Origin: Thuidium tamariscinum
Lineage: Eukaryota > Streptophyta > Bryopsida > Hypnales > Thuidiaceae
Direction of reading: 5' to 3'
Assembly (NCBI GenBank): GCA_947034885.2
Contig: OX344758.2
Coordinates: 20,859,067-20,923,066, forward strand
DNA: 64,000 nucleotides
In this document: positions 47,501 through 59,799 of the stretch, in pieces
How positions within the stretch are numbered: position 1 is the stretch's first letter
Layout of the letters: the number at the start of each line of letters is the position of its first letter
The notes under the pieces: model-generated
What the model was told of the DNA's origin: nothing
The model's database searches: none
What the model saw: the letters and a program-made list of their open reading frames with translations, nothing else
Position numbers and translations under genes: made by a program

Positions 47501-50500
47501 TCAGTCGACAGTCGCCAATATCAATCTAGTACACCACGCCTCTCTGTTGATGGGAGGGAGCACTTGCGTGCTAGTAGTTTGCATTCTTCCAGGGCGTCGT
47601 CTGTGGATGCACGGGCTCAGATGAGAACAAACTCTATGGATAGTAGTACTTCAGGGGAGTTCAAGAGGCGAGGGCCGAGTGTGGTAGCTCGCCTGATGGG
47701 CTTGGCTGAGCTTCCTGAGAAGGGCACTGCATCGCAGGCTCGAGAGGTGAAGTCTTTGCAGAGGCTGTTGAGCTCGACTCCTCCAGCTGAAGCATCTTTG
47801 CCACCGGCAAAGACACAGCATCATCTCAGTGAAGTAGTCCAGCAGATGAAGCAAGTTCAAGCTCGGTTACATCAGGACTCGCAACTGTACCGAAAAACAG
47901 AGACCCGTCCCAAGATGAAGTCGAAAGCGAAGTCAAGGACACAATCGAAGTCAAGGTCTCCACCACTGGCTCCAGCTTCACAGCAGGATAAGGATACGAA
48001 GGGTAGCCTGAATCAGCATCAAGGTTACGGTATCTTTGGACGCCAGCTAGAACCCGGGAGCCCTCTTCCCAGGCAGCCGATGTCCCCTAAACATCATCAG
48101 ATGGAAGGCATGCCTAAGAAACGACCCCAGGATTTCACTTCTGGGGATCTCGACCAGAGATTGCATCTGCTTCGCATCAAAAACTCAATTCAAGAGCATC
48201 GGACTCTAAAGCAGATTCTGGAAGCCATGCATCTGAAGGGGCTGTTGCATCCGCCTCCGAAGAAGCCTTCGAAGTCGCCGAGGGCGGAGCTCAACGAGTC
48301 GAAAGAGGAAGCTGAGCGACCGTTGCAGGATTTCGAATCCAAGCCATCGGCAAGAGTAAATCGCAATGAGTATGAAGGGCAGTTGAATTTTGAAGACCTG
48401 ATCAGAATGGACGGCGAGGTGCATAAAGAACCAGCAATTGACAAAGATCAGTCTGGAGAAGCTTCGATTGTCGTGATGAAACCTCTGAATTACCAGTCTG
48501 CTGTTACTCCTGCAACGACTAAAGAAGTTGACCTGAACTCCGAGTCTGCTTCTCGTTCTGGATTTTCGAGAGAGAAAATTGAAATTGGTCACAGGTAAGT
48601 CATGAATGGTTCAATCCTCTTCCTTCATCCGTACAACTTTGAATAATTGCGGAAGTGTGGAGAATGGTCTCTTTGGTGTAGATCTTTATATATTTTGTAT
48701 ATTTGCTTTCTTTGTTATGCAGACCTTTGTCCTGATGTTAATAGAGTTTTTTAATTGAAGGCTTTCAGAAGCAGTGTTACTTTAAGTTTGAATTCATGCT
48801 TTTCATGGTACTCAATACAGAAGGACACTAGTGTCTCACATCTGAAATCCAGCAAGTGGATAAAGCAGTCATCATCAGTTAATAACATTTCGCATGTCTT
48901 TTGAACTGTGGATCGCAGAAGAAGGGGATCTGAACGTCGGGCTGGCAGCAGCGGTAAATTATCCAGGTCTCACTCCCTTGAACTGCCTGAGCCGACATCT
49001 GCGAACAAACTTCAGGTCGACGATCTAAGCTTTGCAAATGTTATGCTTTCCTGGAGAGAGCGTATTGCAGCAGATGCAGTTAAGAAAGCTTCGGTAGACG
49101 TTGCAGAATTGAAAACGCAACCGCGCGCCAAGAGCACAGCTCTGAGACACCGGTCTCAGGATGCTAGTCCTTCCACCAGAAGCAGTGGCTCAACAGAGAA
49201 AAGGGTCGGGAGCTCAAGGATACAGGAAATTCCAGGAGAGGAGCACACTAGAGAGGAGTATGACACTGCCTCAAGGAACGTGTTGTCTGATACAGCACAG
49301 GAGGATGCCTACGAAGACAGGCTTAGAGTTGTTGATCGTAGCAAGTCTGATCTTCAACTTTCTGCGAAAGCGGTTGAAGCTTTGGCTGCTATGGATGCAT
49401 CTACCCTCGACAGAGTTCCAGCTCAGGTTGCTGTCCTTCGAACCAAGCGGGCATCAGGCAAGTCAAGCCGCTCGAAGGAGAAGCTTAGGGCATCCTGTCC
49501 TGCAGATCCGTGCTCAAACTCAACCGCAATGCCCTCTCCCAGCACCCTGGAATCTTCGACAGACGAGCATGTTCAGAGCCCTAGTCACAGTCTTAACGAT
49601 TCTGAGACTATGAGTATAGGTCCGGATGCAAACGCGCAAGAAGAAAGCACTTCAAAGGCTGCAGATGATAGTTCAAGGATGACGCCGAAGAAGAGGAAAA
49701 TCGAAGAACCTTGCGATCAGGCGAAGTCTCCACCGAAGGTTGCTCTTGAAGTTGGTGTGCACGGGGGTGTATCAAACGAGGTGGAAGACAGTACTCATGT
49801 TGGAGAGCTTGCTCCCCTTCAATGTAATCTTTTTACATCTTGCGAGGCAGAAGAACTGCAAGACGCCAAGGTGAGTCATTCGTCAATCCAGTTGACTGGG
49901 AAGGCATAACTTGACAACCATTTTTATGACTTGGAACGAAAACGATTGATTGACGTGAGCACTGCATTTTGTCCTTTTGAAGATGCAGTTACCCTAATTG
50001 TATGCCTGGATTTCTGTATTGTAGATGGATGATGCGTTTGATGATACCCCAGAAGCGCACACACCTGAAGGTTTTTCCTCTGGGAAATGTTTCTCTGATG
50101 AAGGCGCTTTTTCTCTCCAAGGGGCTGACCATCGAAGTCCAGTTTCAGTTCTTGACAGCCCAATCTTTCAAGAAGGATTCCACTTGGAGGAGCTGAGCAC
50201 AAGCCCTGACTCTGTTAAGTCGATTCTGCTTAGGCACGAAGGTACGTTTTCAGGTATATTCGCATACCTTGTGCTCACTGCCTTTAGCAAAGAATAATTC
50301 TTTCAACACGTCACGTCCCTTTATGAAACATGACATTGTAGAGAACCTTTCTTGAGGACCTTTGGAATCGGTATGAAAATGATATCCTGCTTTGCAAAGT
50401 TCAGCTCAAGTTGAACAAGTGACAGATTCTCAAGCCACTGAGCGATTGTTTCAGTGAGTAGTTTGTTTGAGCCTTAACTTCGCTTGAGTTGCTCCGACTG

Positions 50501-51565
50501 ATTATGACTTCGCTCTAAATTACTCTTGTTTGGTTCTATTCTTAAGAAGACTGGAATGTGCTCATTCCCACCGCAAGGGACTTCGTTTCTAGTATGAAGG
50601 ATAGTATGTTTGCAGCATTTTGATACCTTGTCAATTTCTTCACTGCAGTTGCCAAGGATACCCCCGAAGTTGATGGTGCGGTATCATGCGAACATGAATC
50701 GGAGGTTCTGACCCCTCGTGCTCGACCAAGCAAGGACACTTCCGACCCTCTGCGAGACATATACACGAAAGTGGCTCGTTCTCTTGAGTTGGGGGAGAAA
50801 GAAAAATATTGTCGTCAGCCAAATATAGATCTTCGGACTCCATTCCTCTCAGTCGCCACTGAAACTGCTGCTGGTGATCACAGCCAGGGTAAGCTCTATG
50901 TGCAGGGCATATTAACAGAATCACGTCTTTCAGACACTGACTCTGTTTTGCCCACGGACGCGACCGAGGTGATGCAGTTTGATGTTTTCACTAGGAAAGA
51001 AGAGGAGCTGCAGACCGCGGAGCTCGAGAGAATCGACAGGGGTGAGCTCGAGAAGACCGAAGAGAGGAGATACAAAGAAAGTCTCGATCGCAGATTGATC
51101 TTCGACTGTATGAACGAGATTCTGGAGAGGAAGATGAGCCCTTTCCTGAATCCACAGCCCTGGGGTGCTCCTATTGTGCAAATGAAGCCCCATGGCCAGC
51201 GTCTGCTGAATGAAGTCTGGGATGAACTGAGAGACATGCACTGGCCCACCAGTGTTTCAGATGATGCTCTCTACGCAGTGTTGCAGAAGGATTTCATGAG
51301 AAAGGGCCTCCAGTGGTTGGATTTCAGCGTTGAAGTCGGCGATGTGGGGTGCGAGTTGGAGTGCATGATTCTTCAGGAATTGGTGGAGGAAGTTGTGCAA
51401 GAAGTGAAGAACATCATACCCAAGTCTGCGGTGGAACTTCAACCATTAAATCCTGCATCTTCTTCTCCTCGAGCAGAAGACGACTCCGAAGCACGACGTC
51501 GGGAGCTACTGGACAAGACCAGGAGAGACCTACTTGCCTGGCATGTTCAATACCAGCAACTGTAG
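44589..51565 (+). CDS. TRM: LONGIFOLIA/TRM-family protein (DUF4378), 6 coding exons, 1810 residues
   Basis: Exons: 44589-44667, 44867-44904 (38 nt), 45365-48594, 48919-49870, 50025-50241, 50649-51565; all GT-AG with matching phases. TRM proteins bind microtubules and recruit TON1/PP2A to set division plane and cell elongation. Seen in order: N-terminal TGIFQIFDRYKAKALVK (2-18), a Ser/Arg-rich region with repeated SSGDE boxes (236-503), six Gln (509-514), repeated S(V/F)D(S/G/A)R boxes (about 590-790), VVARLMGL at 812-819 (DUF3741 type), a basic PKKRK at 1372-1376, SPVSVLD at 1471-1477, and a C-terminal DUF4378-like region (about 1640-1765) with WDELRDM, KGLQWLDF and ECMILQELVEEVV. It is longer than most family members. 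The start is supported by the GIFQ-FDR family motif and an in-frame stop 15 bases upstream. The long open frame appears to extend to 45287, but 45287-45364 looks like intron (pyrimidine tract ending GTGCAG). Exon 2 is the least certain. Confidence 0.9.
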
Positions 51566-51880
51566 CTTTAGGAAAAAGGCGGACTTCGAATCCATGAAAG
51601 TCCTTGTATTATTTCCATTTTAGCCTCCTTATTTTAATTGTATCAGAGTTCTAATAACTTCGTACATTTTGACATCAATACTAGATCCTCCTTTGTCTCG
51701 GATGGCTGTAGTCGATGCTCTTTTTTAGCTTTCATGTAGCTTACTATTCTTTCGTGAGCCTGGAAGGCAGGCTGACTGACGATGTATTTTCCATTTTTTC
51801 AGTGACATGGATTGTGTTGCCACTACTGTGTCTCCAATTGCCTCAAGTTGAATAAATTACTTCAATGTTCAGAATGTATG
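51566..51880 (+). terminator. 3' untranslated region and polyadenylation signal of the TRM-like gene
   Basis: T-rich sequence follows the TAG stop. AATAAA at 51851-51856 is a plausible polyadenylation signal, placing the transcript end at about 51870-51890. Confidence 0.5.
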
Positions 51881-53264
51881 AGTTTTTGTTTTGTTTTTCA
51901 TTCTTCTCACTGTAAGATTGTTCAAATACTCTGCTCATTTGAAAATTTGCCCCTCACAATACACTGAAGTCTCCTAATTATGACATTCTCTAGCATCACA
52001 TTCTTGACTACTCCTGAGGTGTACGACTATTATAGGACAACTTCCACGTTTCCTGTTTTGGACACATGGGACAAGCGTTTTCGGTGCAGTTCACATACTC
52101 CATTGCATGTTCTCAATGTAGAATAATTCATCAAGAGTAAAAACTTATTCTCTGAAGCATTTTCAAATCGATTAGTGTGGAAATTTCATCATTAGTGTAT
52201 CTTTTCACTACTGACATTGATTTGCCCTACTAAATTGAGTTACAGATGAACTTGCAAACAATTATAATTTTTTTGTAAGGGAGGGTTAGTTTTATTGAAG
52301 ATATGAGTGAAAAATTTTCAACATGAATAGCACAAAAAGAGGCAAATATCTCCGCCTCTTGCCATTAGAATCCCACTCCACTCTATATATAGTGAATGTG
52401 AAAAAAATCTAATAGCATTGATTTGACCAACATAGGAAATATTGTCGCTATTAGTGCTTTAGGATATGGATATGGTTCAATATGTAGATCACATAGAGTA
52501 TATATAGAATATGCATGGAATTCATACATGATATACAACTATATATATACATATTCACACAAATGGTATAGAAGTACATATATGGGGGAGATGTCACAAG
52601 AAACCATTAATCAATCAATGATGAAGGGATATGTGTAACCCTTTTATATTTTTGAAAAAAGTATAACCACCAAGAGCTAAATGACATGTTTAACCCCATT
52701 GAGACCCAATCACACCTTTTGCATTCTAATATGGTTTAAATTAGGAGTCCAATTGGAATTGAATAGTCTCCTTTATATAACTATCAAAGACAAAACCATG
52801 TAGTTTTAGATATATAGGCAAAAGTGCCTCTATTATTTTACCATTTGAAGGAATGCTTTTGGATTACAATTGCAACTACATTACAAGTCCAAAGAACTAC
52901 AAATAGGATCCAAAAATGACAAGAATAGCAAGACCCTTGGGACAAAAATGAGAAGCAATATATTTGTTCTTTGATTGCCTATGATGTGTGTGTTTTTTTA
53001 ATTGAAAAATGAGTTGATAGAGGTAAGTGTGAAATTTTGTTGAATTTTTTTTTATTATCTAAAATAATTGTAAAAGTGATTAGTTTATGCCATGACCAAA
53101 CAATCTACAAATGGGTATAAGGTAGTGTACTCTAAAAGCAACTGTGCTCTAAAAGCGATCATGATATATAGCCGTATCTTTTACTTTCTTCATAGTATCA
53201 ACAATGTACATTTCAAGAGGCCTTTAATTATTTTGTTTTTATTGACTAATGTTTTTCAACATCA
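51881..53264. other. AT-rich intergenic DNA, no gene seen
   Basis: Only short frames. TATATA-rich sequence at about 52490-52560 could mimic promoters but leads to no gene. Confidence 0.55.
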
Positions 53265-53395
53265 AAAATTCATAACTAATTCCATGAAGGTCCAAAAAAT
53301 ATGAAACAACTTGCGTTAGATGCCAATTCCATTTTTCTTCCTACAAAATTGAACTGTAAATTATTTCAAAGAGTTTAGCTTCCCCCCAAAGGCAA
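53265..53395 (-). repeat. reverse fragment of the AGGTAGAAGGTCC MITE family
   Basis: AATTCATAACTAATTCCATG, GAAACAACTTGCGTTAGATG and the following CCAATTCC match the interior of the family in reverse orientation. The ends are lost. Confidence 0.5.
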
Positions 53396-53448
53396 TCAAC
53401 TCTTACATGATCCCTTTTGGTGCTTTTAGAGTGGGCTACCTTGTTGTA

Positions 53449-53723
53449 AGGTAGGTACACCCAAAATGGCACCTGACCTTAAAGCGCCCTATACAACGCA
53501 CATACATTTCTAAAATCAGTCATGTACCTAGACTGTAGATGGCGCTTTCAAAAACACACTTTGACTGTTAATAACTTTTGCATACGGTATCCAAATCCAC
53601 TGTTCTTTGGTGCGTTGGAACATGCTTTCACTCACCAACAAGACTGTAAAAAAAAATCTGAACAACGTAATAACAGAAACTAGGCACAGTATGAAAAACT
53701 GGCGCTTTTGGGTGTACCTACCT
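53449..53723 (+). mobile_element. TA-target MITE, AGGTAGGTACACCC family, copy 3
   Basis: The 275-bp element is flanked by TA (53447-53448 and 53724-53725) and is nearly identical to 32052-32326 along its whole length, in the same orientation. It has the same terminal repeats and the same internal GATGGCGCTTT and CATACGGTATCC segments. Confidence 0.9.
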
Positions 53724-53725
53724 TA

Positions 53726-54889
53726 TAGTACAGTGCCCTCTCAGAAATTTTTGCAGCTACTCTTTTACTCACCTTGAACCACCTGTGCCAAAGTTTCTGG
53801 GAGGGCGCTGGAGAACATACCGTACCTTATCCCAAGAAAAAGAATGAACCACAGCCAAAGTCAGGAGAATTCGGAAGGACAAGTCATTGTAGAAAGTCTG
53901 CGGATCGACCTTCTGTCTGCTCAACAACATCAGCGGCGGGTGTACGTCGATCGAAGTGCAGGTCCTACAAACTTCGGCTTGCTGACAGGAAGAGGAATGG
54001 CAACTAGTTTTCAATTCGTCTTCCGATCCGCGATCAGTCCATGGACGTACTTCGATCGGTTTCAGTCAGGACCCATTCTGCAACAGCATCGCCGACAGAT
54101 CGATCCGATCAAACTGATGAGCGAGTTTCGTCAGAGTGGAAGGAAAGCTGACGTTGTGGTGGCTCCTGAGGTGATCGAAGTTGCACAACTGACTGGATCA
54201 GTTTCTTTCATGCTCAGACTCCAAGACTAAGTAACGCACACATGCCTATTAGCACCCTGATCTGTAGTCTGGCTATGTTTGGCCAATTCCAAGAGGGGCA
54301 CATGTTTTTTAAAAGTGTGCATGTTTCACAAATCATATCCAAGTGGAATCATACTTTTCCGATCAAAACTCTAATTTCTGTGAATTTTTGAAGTGGTCAG
54401 CCCTAAATTACAAAACCACCTTTAGACTATGGTCATAAACAACTCATAAACATCCTACAACTACCTAATCAACAACTAGATATTCTCTATTTAAGGAGTG
54501 AGGCATTACCCCAACTTGTCATAAAATCTTTAATTTTGTCACAGAAACCCTGATTTTGTCATAGAGTGAAGGGAATTGGGGGGATTTTAGGTGGAAATGG
54601 GGATGAAAATTAGAGTGATGGAAATGGGCTAGTTTAGTTGGTAGAATTGGGTTGCAAATGGAAATGGGCTGGTTTACTTTAAGAAGTGAACCAACCCATT
54701 ATTGCCACCTTTCTCAATTCCGTCTTCATATATCAATATGATACATTTCAAAAGGAAACTATGTAATGTACATTGTACGTATGTGAATGTGGAATTGAAA
54801 AGGGTGGAGGTAATGGATGGTTCATCTTATTTCCATGTTGTGAGATTTTGGGAATATGTGACATTTTTTAATATTTAACTTTAGGATTT
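53726..54889. other. GC-richer patch then AT-rich DNA, no supported gene
   Basis: From 53760 to 54240 the DNA is GC-richer, and a forward frame at 53844-54230 stays open for 128 codons, ending ...SVSFMLRLQD. Its amino-acid mix is plausible, but I recognise no family and see no splice partners. It may be a gene fragment or chance. The rest is AT-rich. Confidence 0.45.
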
Positions 54890-55560
54890 TGCACTAGACT
54901 AGTACAAGAGAATGTGTGAAAGAAATTTTAGAAATTTTGACTTCTTAGATATGTGCATTCAAAGTGAAAAAATAAAATCTTTTGCACCTCTCATGACTAG
55001 ATGTTTTGACTTTGAATCTTTTTAACTTTAAATTTTTGCACTACAAATTTTGAATTAAAAAAAAAATTGTATTTAAAAATTGAAAAGTGAGTCTAGAATT
55101 TTGTTTAAAGAAGCATACACTTGATTACCTTTATTAAAATATTTATTGCATAAAAATAAATATGAAATAGAAGGAAAATCAAATTATTAATAATTTTAAG
55201 ATGGAATTGAAACACATTGATCACAATAATGAGATTGATCTAAGAAGAAAATTAAATCATCTAAAACCATTTTTTAAATTGTGACAATTGAGTTAAAAAA
55301 AAATCCCATAAGTTAATTTTTAGAGAAGATGCTCCAATTGTCTCCAAAATGAAACTCACTCTCCATTACTTTCTCACCACTATTTCAAATAAAATGAATG
55401 AGATATTTCCATGTAGACAAAAATGTTTTGTATGACAAATAGAATTTTATAAATTTTATTTTGAGTTTTTTAGATTTTTATGCCATCCACCAAATTGCTT
55501 TTTGAGCTCAATGTGATATAATTTTTGCTCTCAGACACCAACAAGAATAAAAATGTGGCC
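54890..55560 (+). repeat. repeat block S, copy A (copy B at 59800-61215, interrupted)
   Basis: Direct match to 59803-59876 plus 60621-61215. Shared segments include GACTTTGAATCTT, TTTTGAATTAAAAAAA, the AAGATGGAATT segment and AAAAATTTTATTTTG-like sequence. Copy A lacks the 744-bp insertion present in copy B. Confidence 0.7.
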
Positions 55561-57558
55561 TTAAGTAGGGTGATGGAATTTGACAATGAATAGAATTGGA
55601 TTAGCCTACATGGAGCTTGGAGATTTATCTTATACCCTTGCTAGATGGCCCTCATGACCAAGGTAGTTACTGCAATACTTTGATTATTGAACCAACATGT
55701 GAGTTCTTTGTTTTTACATGTACCAAGTGAAATCATCCATTGAACCTTTTAGATCAGTGGAATCCTTGTAAGATTAACTTCAAAACATCTTGCTGTATGT
55801 GTTTTATCTTTTGAAAGATTTTAGGGAGGTGTCAGGAATGGAAAAAACGTGTTTTTAATGTAAGGTGTTTGTATTTCTTCCTTCAAATACATTGACTTTG
55901 CTACATAAGAAAATGATAAATCCATAGATCATCATATTAATAGTGTATCAGTTTAGTAAGTTATACTCCTTTTTAAAGTGCAGTGAACTTTGTGGAACTA
56001 ATCATATGTTTATGCGTGCGCCCGAATAAATAGGCCAACTGCTGAGCCTATTCTAGCTCAGTCGCACTTTCTCAAACAAAAAATTTAAATTTTAGATATA
56101 AAGTTAATCTTTGTTGTTCAAATTTGAGAATAACTAATGAAATGTAGCATATCAACTTTAGTTTCTACTCCAATTTGAATTTTGATAAATTTCCAAAATC
56201 TAGATTTTTATTGCAACTTGATCTTTGGGCCTATAATTGTGGAGTATTGATTTTCTTAATCAAGTTAGAATGATATAGTATACTAGTGATTTGCTTTATA
56301 ATTTTATGGTTAATTTCATTAAAATGGTAGTATTCCAATCGAATGGCACAAACATTCCATTAAAATGGCACAAACGCAATCTACTTAAATAAAGAAATCC
56401 ATGGAAGATGGCAATCTTAGCATGTATGTTTGTGACTAGAGGGTGTAGGATGTAGCTATCACATATTCAAAATTCAGCCCAAGATACAATAGACAACTAC
56501 AAAACACACCTTATTCTTCTACTTTTAGGCCTCCATGTCAAGGTGGCACATGGAATATGTCAAAATGGCACACAAAATACTGCCATTTTAACAAAATTGA
56601 CCATCTTTCTAACTTGTAGTGAATGTCTATGGTGATTTCTTTTTAATTTTTCATATTTTTTACATAATATTTTATTTTTTATTCCAAAAATCACTATAGT
56701 AAAAAACTTTCCCCCAAAAAATTGAAAATTTTATGAGTTGGAGAAAATGTAACATTGTTTCCTAAAAAAATCAATATACAAAATTTTATTTAATCCTTAT
56801 AATTCTAAGGTATGATTTGAAGCCATTTTCCACTTTTAGGAGCCTTTCCTAGCACAATACTATTGGATTCTTGTGAAATTTTTATTAAAAGTATTGTTTA
56901 CTAATAGCTTGATTCTTTAAATATTTTATATCAATCCAATGTGCAATAAAAAAGTTATGACTCAAAAGAACAATTTTTTTAGTTATCAAGGGAATTTTAA
57001 CCCTTAAAAGATCAAATGACCATTGAACATACGTAAATAATCTTGGGTAGGCATGTTAATGAAGTCATTTTCTATGAAATGATTTTAAAATTTTGAGACA
57101 ATTGAGTTATTTGTAAAGTCCCCCCCCACTTTGGTCATGACTTTTTTTGAAGTTGAGAAGGCAACTATAGTTGAAGCGTCAAACTTTTTTGCAAGATACT
57201 TATGTCACATGACTTCAAAAGTGGGGACCAAAATTTTTTAGGCACCATTTTGATGGAAAAATAAGTTTCATACCCACTTTTATTTTGACTTTTTTTTAAC
57301 TCAACCGGATTTTTCACAAAACTCATCAGTTTAAACCCCGGTTTAGGTACTTTGCGAATAACTCAAATGTGTGAACATATACTCCTTTAGTAAAAATGTA
57401 ATTTTCTTTCCAATCATATGGCCAAATCAAAACTTGTGTTGTTGTAATCTTTTAAAGCAATTTGGGCAACATGAGCAAAATTCCTCCAATAACTTTGAAA
57501 TTTGGCAAGTTTGTAACTTACTTGATACAAGATGCAAATGTCAAAAATAAACCATGTA
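55561..57558. other. AT-rich intergenic DNA, no gene seen
   Basis: No credible frame. A phrase built on AAAATGGCACAAA and CAAGGTGGCACA repeats loosely near 56340-56590. Nothing else was recognised. Confidence 0.5.
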
Positions 57559-58612
57559 GGGTGATTGCACGAAACACTTGGGAGTTTGGTTGTGTTCTGA
57601 TTTTAGAGCACTATAACTTTTGATGTATGAATCCAATGCCAAAACCAAAAAATGTATTTATAAAGATCTTGACAAAAATTGTATTCCTTATTTTTTAAAT
57701 TTTTTAAAAATCATTTTATATTTAAAAGTTAATTTTGTTAATTTGTCACACTTTGACATAGTGGGTTTTTTTACTACTATTGGGCAGTTAAAATTAATTT
57801 TTTTAGATGAAATTTATATGGTATATTTTCTTAGTAGGTAAACATGTTCCTACCAAAGGAAATCTAAAAACACATTATTTTGTGTCCTCTATATTTGTGC
57901 AAATAGGCCTTCTTTGTTTTTGCAATTTCAAACATTAGAAATGGTTTTGACCTCATTTTTTTAGTCAAATAGCATCACCAAAAAGTCTTCCCAAATGGAC
58001 AATTTTTACTTTTGTTGAAATTTTTTTTCCTATTTTCTACAAATTAAAACGTTAAAGCATATATTTTCTAGAACAAAACTCTATGTCCAAAAAATGTCCT
58101 AGAAAATACATGCTTTAACGTTTTAATTTGTAGAAAATAGGAAAAAAAAATTTCAACAAAAGTAAAAATTGTCCATTTAGGAAGACTTTTTGGTGATGCT
58201 ATTTGACTAAAAACATGAGGTCAAAACCATTTCTAATGTTTGAAATTGCAAAAACAAAGAAGGCCTATTTGCATGAATATTGGGGATACAAAATAATGTA
58301 TTTTAAGATTTCCTTTGGTAGGAACATGTTTACCTACTAAGAAAATATACCATAGAAATTTGAGCTAAAAAAAATTAATTTTAACCGCCCAATAGTACTA
58401 AAAAATCCACTATGTTAAAGTATGACAAATTAACAAAGTTAACTTTTAAATATAAAATGATTTTTTAAAATTTCTAAAAGATAAGGAATAAAATTTTTGT
58501 CAAGATCTTTAGAAATAAATTTTTGGTTTTGGCATTGGATTCATATATCAAAAGTTATAGTGCTCCAAAATCAAAACGCAACCAAACTACTAGGTGTTTC
58601 AAGCAATCACCT
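57559..58612. mobile_element. long-arm foldback element (about 510-bp inverted arms)
   Basis: The arm at 57559-58070 is complementary, by eye over nearly its full length, to 58099-58612, leaving a 28-base spacer. Matched landmarks are GGGTGATTGC with GCAATCACC at the outer ends, AAACATGTTCCTACCAAAGG with CCTTTGGTAGGAACATGTTT, and GCTTTAACGTTTTAATTTG with its complement near the centre. The ends resemble those of 59877-60620. It is non-coding apart from short frames. The GGGT-type ends and very long arms would suit a Mutator-like foldback, but no target duplication could be read. If transcribed it would give a long double-stranded RNA. Confidence 0.8.
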
Positions 58613-59140
58613 TGTACAATGCAAAAACTCACTTTTAGAGGAGCTAGAGTCTAATGGCTCTATTATGCAAGATAATTTTTTATTAAAACTTCAAACATTA
58701 TAATCTTTCAATTTGTGCAATCAAAGTTTTTAATTTTTACATGCATTCCTACACTAGTCTAGTCCAAATTTGTACAATCAATATTGAAAAAAATAAATTT
58801 ATACTCACTTTTTTCTCATTACCTTAAGAAGTTGCAATTTTTGTGCCCAAAATATACCTTAGGCTTGAAAAATATCAGTTCAAATTAGCAGAAAATGGCT
58901 CACACAAAAACCCCTTGCCAATTACAATCAGATGTTGGGCTACGTTGGATTTTCGATTAAATTTTGCTTTTTGAAATTTATTTTACAATATGTAATTTTT
59001 TTCTTTGAATTTGCACATATACCAGAACTACACTGAATGGTCTTCTATATGGCCCAAATTTCCCTTAATGCAATGATGCAACATTCAATATTATTAAACC
59101 TTCAATGAATGATTTTAAGTTTTCATAACGATGCACCTAT
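58613..59140. other. AT-rich intergenic DNA, no gene seen
   Basis: Nothing was recognised beyond low-complexity AT-rich sequence. Confidence 0.5.
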
Positions 59141-59519
59141 GGTAGAAGCACCCAAAACCATCCAAATAAGGAATTCAGCATAGTTGGAAGTAGCTTTTTC
59201 TAAAAATGATATTTTTCTAGTATTAGTGAGTGAAAATCATGAATATTCCAAAAAAATTAGATTTTTCGGATGTTGTATGTAATTTCTTTGATTTTTCAAA
59301 ATGTTGGCTCTCTAGATCACTGAAACTGTACAATAGGTGCACCCAAAACTAAACCCTACTAAAATCAGTAGTGAGCCAATCGAATATTTATATGTGTTCT
59401 TGAAATGTGTCAGCTAATTAGAATGAAGCATGTGGCAAACACATTGAAGGAACTCTACTGACACAATTGGGTGAGTCTACAGTCCACTACAAAGACACAT
59501 TTGGGAAGGTGTTTCTCCC
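59141..59519. mobile_element. small TIR element, copy 2 (relative of 2136-2507)
   Basis: It starts GGTAGAAGCACCC and ends GGTGTTTCTCCC, weakly complementary ends, and aligns along its length with 2136-2507. Its right end lies inside the 67-bp tandem duplication below. Confidence 0.5.
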
Positions 59520-59624
59520 TTATATTTAGACATTTTAATCTTAATCAGATCTTAATCAAAGACACATTTGGGAAGGCGTTTCTCCCTTATATTTAGACAT
59601 TTTAATCTTAATCAAATCTTGACT
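59491..59624 (+). repeat. 67-bp tandem duplication
   Basis: AAAGACACATTTGGGAAGG starts at 59491 and again at 59558, and the following bases repeat almost exactly through TTTTAATCTTAATC. One unit includes the right end of the preceding element, so the duplication followed its insertion. Confidence 0.8.
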
Positions 59625-59799
59625 CTTCAAATTTGAAAAAATTACAAATAATAATTCAAGAAATTGAACCTTTAAAAGACCAAGACCTTTTTTCCATCAG
59701 AAACACTACCAAAGCTACGTTAAATAGCATTTCGAAATTGTGAGGTGCAAATATATATAAATCCTACATCTAATAGCAATATCTTGCATCAGACTTGTA

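Noticed and set aside
53844-54230. 128-codon forward frame as a gene
   Set aside because: Composition is plausible, but there is no recognised domain, no neighbouring exons and no conserved motif; left as an unassigned patch.
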